A DNA stretch of 45,709 nucleotides from Oehlia diaphana. Taxonomy: Eukaryota > Glomeromycota > Glomeromycetes > Glomerales > Glomeraceae. Positions 10,061-21,029 of the stretch are shown here, one piece after another. Position numbers and translations under genes: made by a program. The notes under the pieces are model-generated. The model searched no databases. It had not been told where the DNA came from and saw only the letters and a list, made by a program, of their open reading frames with translations. The DNA lies in the NCBI GenBank assembly GCA_003833135.1, contig QZLH01000045.1, positions 7,597 through 53,305 on the forward strand, given 5' to 3'. How positions within the stretch are numbered: the stretch's first letter is position 1; the number at the start of each line of letters is the position of its first letter.

Positions 10061-10371
10061 TTATTGTATATTGTAGGCCATAGTACCCCTTATATATAGT
10101 ATCTTTCTTGAAAAATTTCATAGAATTGTATAGTATTCAAGGTATTTTACATTTATCTTGTGATCCGTTAATCAGATTTGAACCATCATTTTTTTGTTTA
10201 ATAGCTCTCATTGAGCTTTTCAAAATAAAAAAAACTGTTCAAATTGAACTAGTAGATCATGAAATATTCATAAAAATGGAATTTTTAAGTTTTGGTTAAT
10301 ACCTGAAGGTACAAGGCCAAATCCGATTTTTGCAAGATGCCCAGAGTACTATGGCCCATGATATACAATAA
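10061..10371. mobile_element. 311-bp MITE inserted in the satellite
   Basis: The TIRs read TTATTGTATAT then GTAGGCCATAGTAC on the left, and TTATTGTATATCATGGGCC then ATAGTAC on the right after reverse complement. GTA flanks both sides (10058-10060, 10372-10374). The element splits the satellite word ACAAGTAGTTT. A frame at 10108-10299 spans most of it (MKNFIELYSIQGILHLSCD), and the diverged copy at 12800-13118 keeps the first ~30 codons similar before stops. I take this as DNA homology and not as a gene. Confidence 0.7.
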
Positions 10372-10374
10372 GTA

Positions 10375-11560
10375 GTTTTTATACTTTTGACCAATTTTCA
10401 ATTAATTTAGAAAGTCGATTTCATTTGACTAAAGTGGTGAAATTATGCTCTGGAGTTAATAAACAAAAAAAGAAAAATTTAAAATTTAGTACCATTATGA
10501 AAAAGTTAGATTTCTCCATATATATTATACCTACACTCATGAAAATTAATATACAAGTAATTTCGATCTTGCTGAACAATTTTCAATTAATTTAGAAAGT
10601 CGATTTCATTTGACTAAAGTGATGAAATTAAGCTCTGAAGTTAGTAAACAGAAAAATAAAAAATTCGTAAGTAAGTACCATTATAAAAAATGGAGATTCC
10701 TCCATATATATTATACCTACACTCATGAAAATTAATATACAAGTAGTTTCGACCTTGCTGAACAATTTTCAATTAATTTAGAAAGTCGATTTCATTTGAC
10801 TAAAGTGATGAAATTACGCTCTGAAGTTAGTAAACGGAAAAAAGAAAAATTCGTAAGTAAGTACCATTGTGAAAAACGTAGATTTCTCCATATATATTAT
10901 ACCTACACTCATGAAAATTAATATACAAGTAGTTTCGATCTTGCTGAACAATTTTCAATTAATTTAGAAAGTCGATTTCATTTGACTAAAATAGTGAAAT
11001 TACACTCTAAATTTAGTAAACGGAAAAAAAATTTGAAAGTTAGTGCCATTATGAAAAACATAGTTTTCTCAATATGTATTATACCTATACCTGTGAAAAT
11101 TAATATACAAGTAGTTTCGACCTTGCTGAATAATTTTCAATTAATTTAGAAAGTTGATTTCATTAACTAAAGTGGTAAAATTACGCTCTGAATATAATAA
11201 ACAGAAAAAAAAATTTGAAAGTTAGTACCATTATAAAAAACGTAGATTTCTCTATATGTATTATACTCATACCCATGAAAATTAATATACAAATAGTTTT
11301 GACATTACTGAATAATTTTCAATTAATTTAGAAAGTCAATTTTATTTGACTAAAGTGGTGAAATTACGCTCTGAAGTTAGTAAATAGAAAAATAAATTTG
11401 AAAGTTAGTACTTTTATGAAAAATATGGGTTTCTTATATATATTATACTTACATACTATTTATATAAAAATAAATTAATATACAAGTAGTTTTAACTCTT
11501 TTTCAATTAATAAAAGAAATAGAATTCATTTGAACTAAAATGGTGAAATTACATTACACT
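10375..11560 (+). repeat. ~185-bp tandem satellite, about seven units
   Basis: Units are marked by CAATTTTCAATTAATTTAGA at 10392, 10577, 10763 and 10949, then TAATTTTCAATT variants at 11131, 11313 and about 11499. Spacing is 185, 186, 186, 182, 182 and about 186. A unit contains AAAGTCGATTTCATTTGAC, GAAATTACGCTCTGAA, GTACCATTATGAAAAA, ATATATATTATACCTACACT and TACAAGTAGTTTCGA. Units 2-4 are most alike and the outer units decay, consistent with homogenisation in the middle. No ORF. Confidence 0.93.
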
Positions 11561-12799
11561 CTTAAGTTATTAAATAAAAAAATATAAAACTTTAGGAGTT
11601 GATAGTATTATAAAAATACAATTTTCTCTATAAATTTCATTTCTAATTTATGAAATGAGTTGTAAAAGTTTAATAGTATATTTGAAAAGAAAGTTGCATT
11701 AAAAAAAAAAAAATTAAAAAAAAATTTTATTATGTGTACAAAATTGTAAAATGTAATACAAATAAAATTTTACTAGAGGTAAAATTTACCTTTGATAAAT
11801 CAATTTTAAATTAATCACTGGTAAATGTGAAATTATTTTATATACTAATATAAAGTTTTTTTAAATTAAAATTTTTAAACTCATTTATAAAACAAGTTAT
11901 AATTTAACTTTATTAATAAAAAAAAGTGAATTTAACTAAATTTAAAACTTTAAAATCAGTTTTTTGTAATTATCTTATTATTCAATAATCCAATCCAACT
12001 GATTTTTTTTAATTGTAATTATTTAATAATGGGTTTTATAAAATAAAAAAAAATTTTATTTAGAATAATTATAAAAAATTAAAAAGTAACAAGTTTAATT
12101 TTAATATAATTATGATATTAAAATTAAAAGCCAAAAGTTGAAATATTTTAGTTTTAAAAGTTTAAAATAATTTCAAATAATTGCAAAATAATAAAAACAT
12201 CTGGTTTACATATAAATATACTAAACGATTCAATTTTTATTGTATTTATATTTCACCACGAAGGTCTTGGTAAATTATTTATACCTTAAGTAGTAGTGTT
12301 TTCATAATGAAAAAGCCAGTGTATAATTTTTTATTTAATAATAAAATTCTAAACTGAAAATTATGTAATACATAAATTAAATCATAAATAATTTGTAAAA
12401 ATCAAAGTAAATTGTATTCTGCAATTTTGAAAATAGATTTTATATATTAGTTACAATATCTTTTTAATATTAAAGTAAAAATTAATGATTTTATTTACTT
12501 ATAATAAAGATTATTAAATGATTTTTATTTTATTTTTTTTAAATTTTATTGATTAATTAGTTAAAAAAAAAGTTTCTTTTATAGTAAGATTTGCAAAGAA
12601 TTTTATATAAGCCTGAAATAACTTATTTTATAAGTAAATAAAATTCTGAAAATTACTAAATATTATCATTTAAATGATTATATTATTTAAGATAAAATTA
12701 AGAATATAAATATATTTCTACCCAAAATAAAAATTGTAAGTAAAATATATATTTAATAAGTAAAAGCTAGTAATAACATAATATAATAGAATTGGTTTC
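11561..12799. other. AT-rich, no gene
   Basis: Very AT-rich with many A and T runs. It includes TTTTACTAGAGGTAAAATTT (11769) and CACTGGTAAATGTGAAA, loosely matching the spacer of the Foldback-like structure at 9320-9380. I see no ORF, RNA gene or clear element. Confidence 0.6.
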
Positions 12800-13118
12800 A
12801 CATTATCAAAGTACCATATGTTATCCTGGATATTTTGCAAAATCGGAAATTTGATCCTATACTCCTAAATATTAAAATAAAAATTCCATTATTTGTGAAT
12901 ATCTTATGATCTACTAATCCGATTTGAACAATTTTTTTTTTATTTTGAAAAGCTTAAAGCTTAATGAGAGCTATTAAACAAAAAATGATGGCTCAAATCT
13001 AATTAATAGATCACGAGGTAAATGTAAAATACCCTTCTGGATACTATACAATTCTATGAAATTTTTCAAGAAGGATACTATATATGGGAAGATACTGTAA
13101 CCCACAATATATGATATT
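12800..13118 (-). mobile_element. Diverged inverted copy of the 311-bp MITE
   Basis: Read on the minus strand it follows the 10061-10371 element throughout: ATATTGTGGGTTACAGTATC at the outer end, then CTTGAAAAATTTCATAGAAT, TTAATAGCTCTCATTAAGC, AAAATAAAAAAAAAATTGTT and TTTTGCAAAATATCC. The internal frame is broken by stops and indels. The termini are degraded and no target duplication is evident. Confidence 0.75.
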
Positions 13119-13775
13119 ATTAATATATTATTTATATATTTTTCATTATATTATTAATATATTATTATATATAGGTTATTAAATTTAATTACTAGATGGC
13201 AAAATATTTTTAATATTTTATTATTAAATTTTAATAATTATAAATAATTATTTAATATCTAATTCAACTATTTTTAACTTTTAAAAGTTAAAGTCAAATT
13301 AATTTCAACTATTTTAACTATTTTAAGAATTAAAATTAATTTAATAATTTCAGTTTATATATATTACAACTTTAGTAATTTTAAATAAAAAGAAATTATA
13401 AAAGTAAAATAATACTAAAATTTTGGTTTAAATTATCTAAAACTAAAATTGGTTTGGGATCATTTGTTCTCTAGTTCAAACCAAACTGTGATTAATATTT
13501 CTATTGGTATGGTATTATAGCTAATAAATTAGATTAATTTTCTATAGGTTATATTTATAAACTAACCTAAAATGTATATAGATCAAGTATTAATCTCATT
13601 AATCACTATAATTCTACTATAATAATCAATGATATTAAAATTTTGCAAATTACAATAATTATAATATAAATTTTTTAGTTTCTTTAAAATCTTTGAATTC
13701 AAATTTGTATTTAATAATACATAGTTTATGAGCAACCTTTTTAGGTCTGAGCCACCATTACCTAGTATTCATTGA
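13119..13775. other. AT-rich, no gene
   Basis: No ORF above 60 codons. A loose inverted motif (AAATTGGTTTGGGATC near 13447 and AGTTCAAACCAAACTG near 13474) may be the remnant of a small element. Nothing else is supported. Confidence 0.5.
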
Positions 13776-13777
13776 TA

Positions 13778-13901
13778 CCGTAAAGTCCCGATAATAAGCA
13801 CCTATTTTGCATGTAATGCGGCCGAGCACATCATAATATAGGTCAAAATTATCATAATTCTGGTAAGGGATGCTTTGGTGCATATATTCGGGACTTTACA
13901 A
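13778..13901. mobile_element. 124-bp MITE with TA target
   Basis: The TIRs are CCGTAAAGTCCCGATAATAA and, reverse-complemented, TTGTAAAGTCCCGAATATAT, both followed by GCACC. TA dinucleotides flank (13776-13777, 13902-13903), as for Tc1/mariner-type (Stowaway-like) MITEs. The interior contains a GC-richer GCGGCCGAGC patch. Confidence 0.75.
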
Positions 13902-13936
13902 TAACAAATATTCTATTACCGATAAGTACTGTTAAA

Positions 13937-14006
13937 TACTGTATTGCGTGAGTATTATATACTAATCATAGACCTTTTAAAAATAGTATATTATGCGCAT
14001 ACTGTA
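13937..14006. repeat. 70-bp inverted repeat
   Basis: TACTGTATTGCGTGAG then TATTATATACTA on the left pairs with TAGTATATTATGCGCATACT on the right. This gives ~25-bp arms around a 20-bp loop. It may be a tiny MITE or a solo hairpin. No target duplication is certain. Confidence 0.55.
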
Positions 14007-14670
14007 AGGGTATTCTGACTATGATGAAAACAAATAATTTTTATTACCGCTCTAATTTACTACATTTGTAATCTTCTGACTTCAACAAATGATTTCTGAG
14101 ACAGTCATCACATATTTAGGTAGCATGATAGACTTCTTTCGAAAAGATGATGCAGTTATTATTTATTAATGCACAAATAATAATCAATCCTATTGTACAT
14201 TTAAAAAGAAAATTTAGATTATATGTTTGATATTCGCGACTCTGCGCTTTTGAACAATAACAATCATACGTAATCGGTAATGTATCACAAGGACAATCAA
14301 ATCAATCATACGAAAATTAACTAAATCAAATAAAAGAAAAAACAAACAAAAATAGAATTTATATTTATCTAAAAAAAAAATATTGGAAACAAAGAAAAAA
14401 AAATTTATAACTATTTTTATTCATTTTGATTATTCTTACAATGAAATTTTTCAGCTATTTTCATCCTGATTGAAGGTTTTCTGCATAGAAAGGGATATGT
14501 ATGGTAACGGTATAGTTGTTTTTTTTGTATATATACGACCAAAAAAAATTCATCTTTGGAACGAAATTATTTAGTATCTAATTATTTAGTATCTAATTAA
14601 TAAAATTTTAAAATTTTTTAACCCTTACAACATATAATATTATTATTACTAAAACTTATAAACCTTTAAA
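14007..14670. other. Intergenic, nothing recognised
   Basis: Composition is slightly less AT-biased at 14040-14330 than in the repeats to its left. I find no convincing ORF, splice-joined exon or structured RNA. Confidence 0.5.
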
Positions 14671-14896
14671 AAATCGCATTTATTATAATAATATCACGAT
14701 ATTCAAGAGCAAATATTGCGATAATTGCGACAATTGTGACGAGACGATATGCTCGTGTATATAATTATTATAAATCGCATTTATTTAATAATAAATCATT
14801 TTATTATTAATATCACGATATTCAAGAGCAAATATTGTGACAATTGTGATAATTGTGATAGATGTGACAATTGTGACGAGATGATATGCTCGTGTA
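14671..14896. repeat. Direct duplication with ATTGTGAC micro-repeats
   Basis: Two copies (14671-14760 and 14772-14896) share AAATCGCATTTAT, ATCACGATATTCAAGAGCAA and GATATGCTCGTGTAT. Between these anchors the second copy has expanded a (AATTGTGAY)n micro-repeat by about 18 bp. This is a local tandem duplication with slippage. Confidence 0.8.
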
Positions 14897-15059
14897 TAAA
14901 ATAATTATTATAAGATTTTATAACATAAAAACATTTAAATTCTTTAAAATATAAGAAAATTTATGTTATGCAATTATTGCAAAACATAAGATATGCAATA
15001 TCATCCCGATAAGGCCACTGTCTTCAGGGCATTAATATTAATTAATAATTATTATTTAT

Positions 15060-15355
15060 TTTTTTCTTTTCTCTTCTATAGTTCGTCTTTTTATAAATAT
15101 TAATTTAATTTTTTTTTTTTGTATTCTTTTCATCTCTCTTCTATAAGTTCGTCTTTATATATATATAAATTTATTATCTCAATTCATATTTCATAATTAA
15201 TTTAATTTTTTTTTATTCTTTTCATCTCTCTTCTATAGTTCGCCTTTTTATAAATATAAATTTATAATTTTTTTATTTTTTATTGTATTCTTTTCATCTC
15301 TCTTCTATAAGTTCGTCTTTATATATATATAAATTTATTATCTCAATTCATAATT
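15060..15355. repeat. Tandem duplication of a paired CTCTTCTATAGTTCG module
   Basis: TCATCTCTCTTCTATARGTTCG, allowing gaps, occurs at about 15068, 15130, 15221 and 15295. Types alternate between a short ATAGTTCG form and a longer ATAAGTTCGTCTTTATATAT form followed by AATTTATTATCTCAATTCAT. The two-module block is therefore duplicated with a period of about 164 bp. Strongly pyrimidine-rich on the plus strand. Confidence 0.8.
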
Positions 15356-16196
15356 AAAATTTTCAATTTTTGCCAATTTTTATTATAAAAAGCAAATTTC
15401 ATAATCAGTGAATCACAATTCTACCTTTACTGTCTTTTAAAATTTATAAAATTATTAATTGTGACATAAAAAATCACTAACTTATCAAAAAAATGTACTA
15501 AATTTATTAAAAAAAAATATTATAATTTCATTATGTAGAACCTTTCACGGTATATTTTTTATTTATTTCTTAGAGAGCGAAGGGCGAATTTCTTTTGATT
15601 ATCCATTCTCAATCTTCTCTAAAAAATTCATAATGTGGGGCGATCCAATTAAAAAAGAATGTGTAAAAAAAACTGAAGCATTTTATTAGTCGGCGTCCGA
15701 AGTGTAACAAAGGACTATGTATTATTACGAAAGTAATGCAAAAGTTACATTATTGACACATTATTAAGTAAAATATCAACTCATGCAGTCATATGTCTGT
15801 CTGTCCTGCATATATTACAAAAGTAACGCTATTGATACATTTACTAAATAATCGAACTTTAAGAATCAGAAACAGCACTTCAGTCTGTATAACGGTTCCC
15901 GTTTCCTAGTTTTAATTAAATACTTTTGAATACTGTACCAAGAAATATTATTTTCTCGAATAAAAATAAATATACATATCGTAAATGTCTAAAAAACTGT
16001 AGATTAGATTTATTTCAGTATGTCTAATGGTTAATGAACTATGATTACTAGAGATTCTAATTTTCCAAAATTAATATAATTTTATATAAATAGCAAGTTA
16101 CTATAAAAAATAATTTTATGGTACTAATATTGATTTATTTTATTGAAATAAATCACTAAATAAATTTTACAAATTTAACTAATGATTACTTCATAG
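15356..16196. other. Intergenic, minor repeats
   Basis: Two related segments (TACGAAAGTAATGCAAAAGT at about 15735 and TACAAAAGTAACGCTATTGA at about 15815) are followed by TTGACACATT and TTGATACATT. No gene is supported. A short ATG frame at 15634 (MWGDPIKKECVKK) stops after 17 codons. Confidence 0.5.
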
Positions 16197-16299
16197 AATT
16201 GTCCAAATCGTCAGTAATAACATCAATCGTCCTACACCTCAAGTAATTAATTCAGCTTGCCCGAAACCATCAGTTGCTAGCTCAGAAAGACAATTATAA
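16197..16299 (+). pseudogene. Possible orphan terminal exon, unknown protein
   Basis: A plausible acceptor (CTAATGATTACTTCATAG) precedes a 103-nt open stretch that reads IVQIVSNNINRPTPQ then VINSACPKPSVASSERQL to a TAA. Its codon use and composition look coding compared with the surrounding A+T-rich DNA. No upstream exon was found and I do not recognise the sequence. Chance is a real alternative. Confidence 0.22.
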
Positions 16300-18690
16300 T
16301 TTTATCAATATTAATTATAAAAAAATGATTCTACTACCATGATAAAAATATCGACAAAAATCATTTGTGAAAGAGATTAAAAGATTTTTTGAATTTTTTT
16401 TTGTTTTAAAGATTTGGTATACAGTATTTCAAGGTATTAATTATTAAAGATCCGAAAAATGAATGAAGCTATTCAGCCATTGGGAACATAAGAGATGTGC
16501 CAATTAAAGCGAAACAAATTCCTGGATTAAAAAAATCCATTAAACAGTTAAAAAATAAATACTCTTTTTTAAACCGAAAAGAAATGTTTAACTTTAAAAT
16601 AACGTACCTTACGTTAATGTACAGGTAGATCTGTGGAAATATTCTGATAAGGTCTATTATGTAGTATATCGGATATATGTGTTACGCTGTGTCGATAGAT
16701 CCTGTTAATAAAAACTGATATTTACCGATTTTTCACCATTCGTATATCATTTAAATTTCCAACTCAAATTTGTCCTTTCCTAAAACTCTCGTATTTTTAA
16801 CCGATTTGTGTATATTTTGTTGTGAATTGGTCGTTACAGACGCGCTGAAAGAGGCGGAACAATTCCAGAGATATTTTGTACGACTTGTTAATTTATCAAC
16901 ATCTCGTTCTTCGTTTATCGCCCAACATAAGTGGTAACATTTGCCTTCATTCCACGATAAAATCACGTGATTTCAACAAATTTCATTACCGGGCGTCTAA
17001 AGGGTCCTAAAGTAAATAAATAAATAATAAAGTGTTGCTTTCGATTAAGTGATTATTCCTGTTGTTTTTGCTTAACTCAATTGATTGTTACCAGGTAACA
17101 ATTTTATACACAGAGATCGAAAAAAGATCATTAAATAATTAAAATATAATGAACTTGATCCTTTAAAATAATAAGATTTAAATAACATACCTCAATTTAC
17201 AAAAATAAAAGCAATGTAATATTTTCTTCATTCTCTTATCTTACATTATAAATAATTTTGCCCCAAATTATCATGAGATTATTGTCCAAATTAAGAATTG
17301 TCTCATTGTCACATAAACTGTATGTGAGTTGACATTATTTCGCCCTCTTGTGTTAAATTTTGAATCGAAAATTTAATGCTAAATTCTGATTAGCAATGTT
17401 TAAATTTTCTTTTTTATGCTACCGTACGTTATTAATGTGCATAATTAGAAAATGCATAATAGAGGATTGCCTGGCGTACGAATATTTCTGTATTGAAAAG
17501 AATATTAAATAATTAGAAATATCAAGATCTTAATTCTTTAAATAGAAAGAGATTTAAATTTACCTCAGTTACAGAGAAATTGACTATCCTTGTGATATTT
17601 TCAGGTTTGCATCGATTTTGGCTCAAATTACCAAGTAATTATTTTCCAGGATTAAGAATTATCTTAAAAATAAAATAATTTTTTAAATAAAAATGTAGTT
17701 TCAACGGATTTTTGTTCAATATAAATTATATGCGATACCTTTTAACCAACTCGATCGCTTTGCTGACAAAATTTCTTTTGGTTGACGTTACATTACTAGT
17801 AAATTCATCCCTTCGTCCTTTTGTTGCGTTAACAAAATCTATTAATCACTAAATATGAAAGGGATTTCAAATCATTAAAAAATTTTTCTTTGAATATTAT
17901 ATTTTCTTCCAAATCGATCAATTCGATAAAAATATAATATTTTTACGTTATTCACGTTAATTATGTTATTGTTGAAGGGAGTATTACTATACCAGCAATT
18001 TTTTTCTATTGTTCGTGAAGATTTCCAAAACGAATAGAAATCAAAAGTTTAACGAGTAAATACAACTATGAATAACGATAAGAGTTGCATTATTGAGACT
18101 TTTGAAAATGAATATTTCTGATGTAAAGTAAGGGTACGGTGAAAAGAAAGTTGGGAATAATGAGCAAAATTCCAAACTTAACTACTAAAGCGCAAAAGAA
18201 ATTTTTATACTGAAAAAAAAAGTTCATTAAACCAGCTTTCTCTCACTTTTTTTTTTTTTAAAAAAAAAAAACTTTAAAAGGAACATTTAAAATTTTCAAA
18301 CAAACATACTCTATGTCGGTTGTTAAAAGTGTAATTTCAAATAATGTGAAAAAAAGACGACTTGACCCTCCTTCTTGAACTGTACATATAATAAAGAAGG
18401 ACCAAGTCGAAAGGGAGATTAAGAAAAGAAAACCCAAAATAAAATGCACCGGATAAACTGTTAAATGTGTAGATGTTCAATGAACATCATCACTCATCAA
18501 GTCACGTGATTCTACTTAACGATATAAAAATTGTAAAAATGTAAACAAGAAAATGATTTTTGAAATACCGATTTACGGGGTTGAAAAATCTAACGTGTTT
18601 CCAGGCCTAACTGCACCATGCTTTGGCTCTTTTGTGCAGATCATATACCAAAGAACCAGTATACCAAGAACCAAGTACGGTCAACAAGAG
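16300..18690. other. Intergenic, diverged 150-bp direct repeat
   Basis: Two ancient direct copies lie at about 17170-17310 and 17530-17670. They share AGATTTAAAT, ACCTCAATTTAC versus ACCTCAGTTAC, TTTTGCCCCAAATTA versus TTTTGGCTCAAATTA, and AATTAAGAATTGTCT versus GATTAAGAATTATCT. A minus-strand frame at 16751-16966 (MILSWNEGKCYHLCW) is unrecognised and unsupported. AATCACGTGATT at 16961-16972 is a perfect palindromic E-box. T13A12 at 18247-18271 is a homopolymer palindrome. Confidence 0.5.
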
Positions 18691-19070
18691 TGGATTATCG
18701 ATATTCAAAAATTTCTGTCCGTAGTTCCTAAAAAGTATTATTCAAGATTAGTACCTTTTTATTATTGGTAAAATAATAAAAATGATAACATGCATACCGA
18801 AAATCTGTTTGATGACAAAAAGATAAAAATATGAGTGAACTATTGCAATACACACAATATTATCATATTTTTCATATGGGTTGTAGTTGTAATTATTAAA
18901 CTTACAATTATTGAGCATTTGAAACCATAAAAAAAGGACATAAAAGGACATAAAAGGACATAAAAAAACATTTTTCTATCGTTATCCTAATATGAAATTT
19001 TTTTTTTTCTTAATTTGATCAGCCGCAGTTCCTTGTACGCTATTAATTATTGAATAAAGTAGTGATTATC
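18691..19070 (+). repeat. Dispersed ~380-bp duplication, copy 1
   Basis: About 95% identical by eye to 35878-36253, in the same orientation. It starts at TGGATTATCGATATTC and ends at GTGATTATC. A short open frame at its left edge (WIIDIQKFLSVVPKKYYSRL then VPFYYW, stop) is conserved in both copies, and a GTAAA follows it as a possible donor. Copy 1 has three tandem AAAAGGACAT repeats where copy 2 has one. The 18553-18771 frame reads into the block from unrelated upstream DNA. Identity unknown: a transposon piece or a recent segmental copy. Confidence 0.85.
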
Positions 19071-19556
19071 TCGGAGTTCGCGATATTGATAATATTATTT
19101 CTATATTTATTTATATTTCTATATTTAATTTATTGAACTTTTATGAGTCCCTCAATTTACACTTTTTCAACACAGCATTATTTATGATTGTACCTATTGA
19201 ATAAATTGTTTGTTTCATAATAATGAATAATGGATTTTTATTAAAATACAAATTTAGGGATTATGAAGCGGAAATAATATTATAGGTTGATGTTTATTGA
19301 ATTTTACGATATATATTTATATCATATCATACCAATCTGAATATTTTGTACAATTCAACGATATATTTATTAATTTATAATAATTGTATCATACCAAAGA
19401 AATTCTTTTAATTTTTTTTTTTAATTAATTTTTAATGTTACATTTTTAATGATTCATGACAATTGTTATTCCCTTTTTTATCTCCATAGAACATAATCAA
19501 CCCTTTATAGGGAAATAAAATTATTTTATGAATGACATTATTTGATCATGGGATTT

Positions 19557-20497
19557 TAAAGATGATCATCGGTCCTAAAAGACCGTGGTCCTACGGTCCT
19601 ACACCATAAAAAGACGGACCAGTCCGTCTTAGTGTAGGACTGCGGTCTTTCGGTCCTGTATCACATATAATGAGACCGTCGGTCTTTTTAAGGACCGCAG
19701 TCTTTTTAAGACCGATCAGTCTTTTTTCTTTTTTTTTTGCAAATAAAAAAATTTTTTTCCCTGAACTTTATTAGAAAATCATTTTCGGTTTAATTCTAGT
19801 TATATTTATGCAAAAATATTTTTTTATAATCATGATATTGCGTTTTAGTTTTTTTACGAAGTCTTTCGAAACTATAGTTTCGAAAATTTGAAGTTTTGAG
19901 ACAAAAAAAACTTTAAAACGTAATATCTCGTCATCCAGTGATTATAAAAAGATGTAACTACCACCATTCGAATCGTCTCAACGAGACCCATCAAATGATA
20001 TTAAAATCATGATTTTAGAATTGATAGAAAAAAATTACATCGGCAAAACTAATTGATAACAAATTCAATAATTGCCGGCTATCTATCGATCCTAGAAATA
20101 TGATTTAGACACCATTCAACGTGTCTCATTGAGACGATTCAAATGGTGGTGGTTTCATCCTTTTATGTTCACTGGATGACGAGATATTCCGCTTAAACGC
20201 TTTTTTGGAGTTTGCGTTTGACAGGCAACTCTACAAGTAGGGAGAAGTGATTGTCATTATTAATTGGTTAGGAATTGGTCGGTCTTTATGTTATTTTATA
20301 AAGACCTTAATCAGATTAATAGATTTATTTAATATAAAAATCATTTATTATATGAAGACCAGTATGAGGACTGGTCAGTCCTCGGGACCGGTCCTACTGC
20401 GCCACAAAAAAATGCAAGACCGTGGTCCGGTCCTACAAGTCCCGGGACCGACCGGTCCAGGACCGAGTAGGACCAGTAGGACCGATGACCATCCTTA
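19557..20497. mobile_element. Non-autonomous hAT element, 941 bp
   Basis: The TIRs are TAAAGATGATCATCGGTCCT and, at the right end, TAAGGATGGTCATCGGTCCT. A perfect 8-bp duplication TGGGATTT flanks it (19549-19556, 20498-20505). Both subterminal zones (19570-19730, 20350-20490) carry many GGTCC, GACCG and GGACC words in both orientations, the GC-richest DNA nearby. The centre holds a separate long hairpin (19925-20200). The 20247-20513 frame runs out through these repeats and is unsupported. Confidence 0.92.
19925..20200. repeat. Hairpin module with ~75-bp arms inside the hAT element
   Basis: The arms contain AATATCTCGTCATCCAGTGA, ACCACCATTYGAATCGTCTC and AAYGAGAC, inverted at 19920-20000 and 20115-20195 (Y marks an arm difference). 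Identity between the arms is roughly 85-90%. The loop holds ATCAAATGATATTAAAATCA and CTATCGATCCTAGAAATATG. It may be an independent MITE that landed in the hAT element. A degenerate relative is in hAT-B (2090-2210). Confidence 0.8.
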
Positions 20498-20777
20498 TGG
20501 GATTTACTTATAAAAAGTTACCTTCTCACTTTCAATCATTTTCAAAAAGATTCCTACTCAAAAAAATTTTTTTTTAATAATTATCATTAAAACTTAAATA
20601 AATTCATTATTTTCATAATTTTTGACCATTAAATTTATAGACCTTATTTTTATATTTAAATAAATTGAATAAAATATTTCTGTCAAAACTTCTTGCTTGT
20701 TTCATAGAAGATTTATTCAATTTAAATCTATTGACCTTAGGCTTCTATTTACTTAATGTTTAAACTTGGTCTAAGAA

Positions 20778-20935
20778 ATGTTTGATGGAGATTCAATTTC
20801 TTCAATTAATTTCCAATTCATAGAAGAAAATCTAAGTAATATAATTAAATCACAAAAAAATCTTGAAAACATTTCTTTTAATTTTGATAGCCTTCATTTA
20901 TATAATTCACTAAATAGTCTTAGTCATTCATCTCC
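20778..20935 (+). pseudogene. Possible F-box/LRR-type protein fragment
   Basis: The open frame from 20778 (MFDGDSISSINFQF, EENLSNIIKSQKNLENISF, LHLYNSLNSLSHSS) has the leucine- and asparagine-rich pattern of the LRR-like part of fungal F-box proteins (KNLxxISF, LYNSLxSL). After about 52 codons the similarity ends and the frame runs into unrelated residues up to 21029. A stop precedes the ATG by two codons, and no F-box or other repeat is nearby. Assignment is by general pattern only. Confidence 0.35.
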
Positions 20936-21029
20936 TTACCCTAAACCTCTTCTTTTATGTTTAAAAGGGACCAAATGGCAAAGATGGCCGGAATGGAGCC
21001 GCACTTGTGTCATAGCCTCTAATAAATGA

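Noticed and set aside
16751..16966. 71-codon minus-strand frame with reasonable composition
   Set aside because: No recognised motif, no splice partner and no promoter. Left as unsupported.
20247..20513. 88-codon frame with a proline/glycine-rich end
   Set aside because: The end is the GGTCC-type subterminal repeat of the hAT element at 19557-20497.
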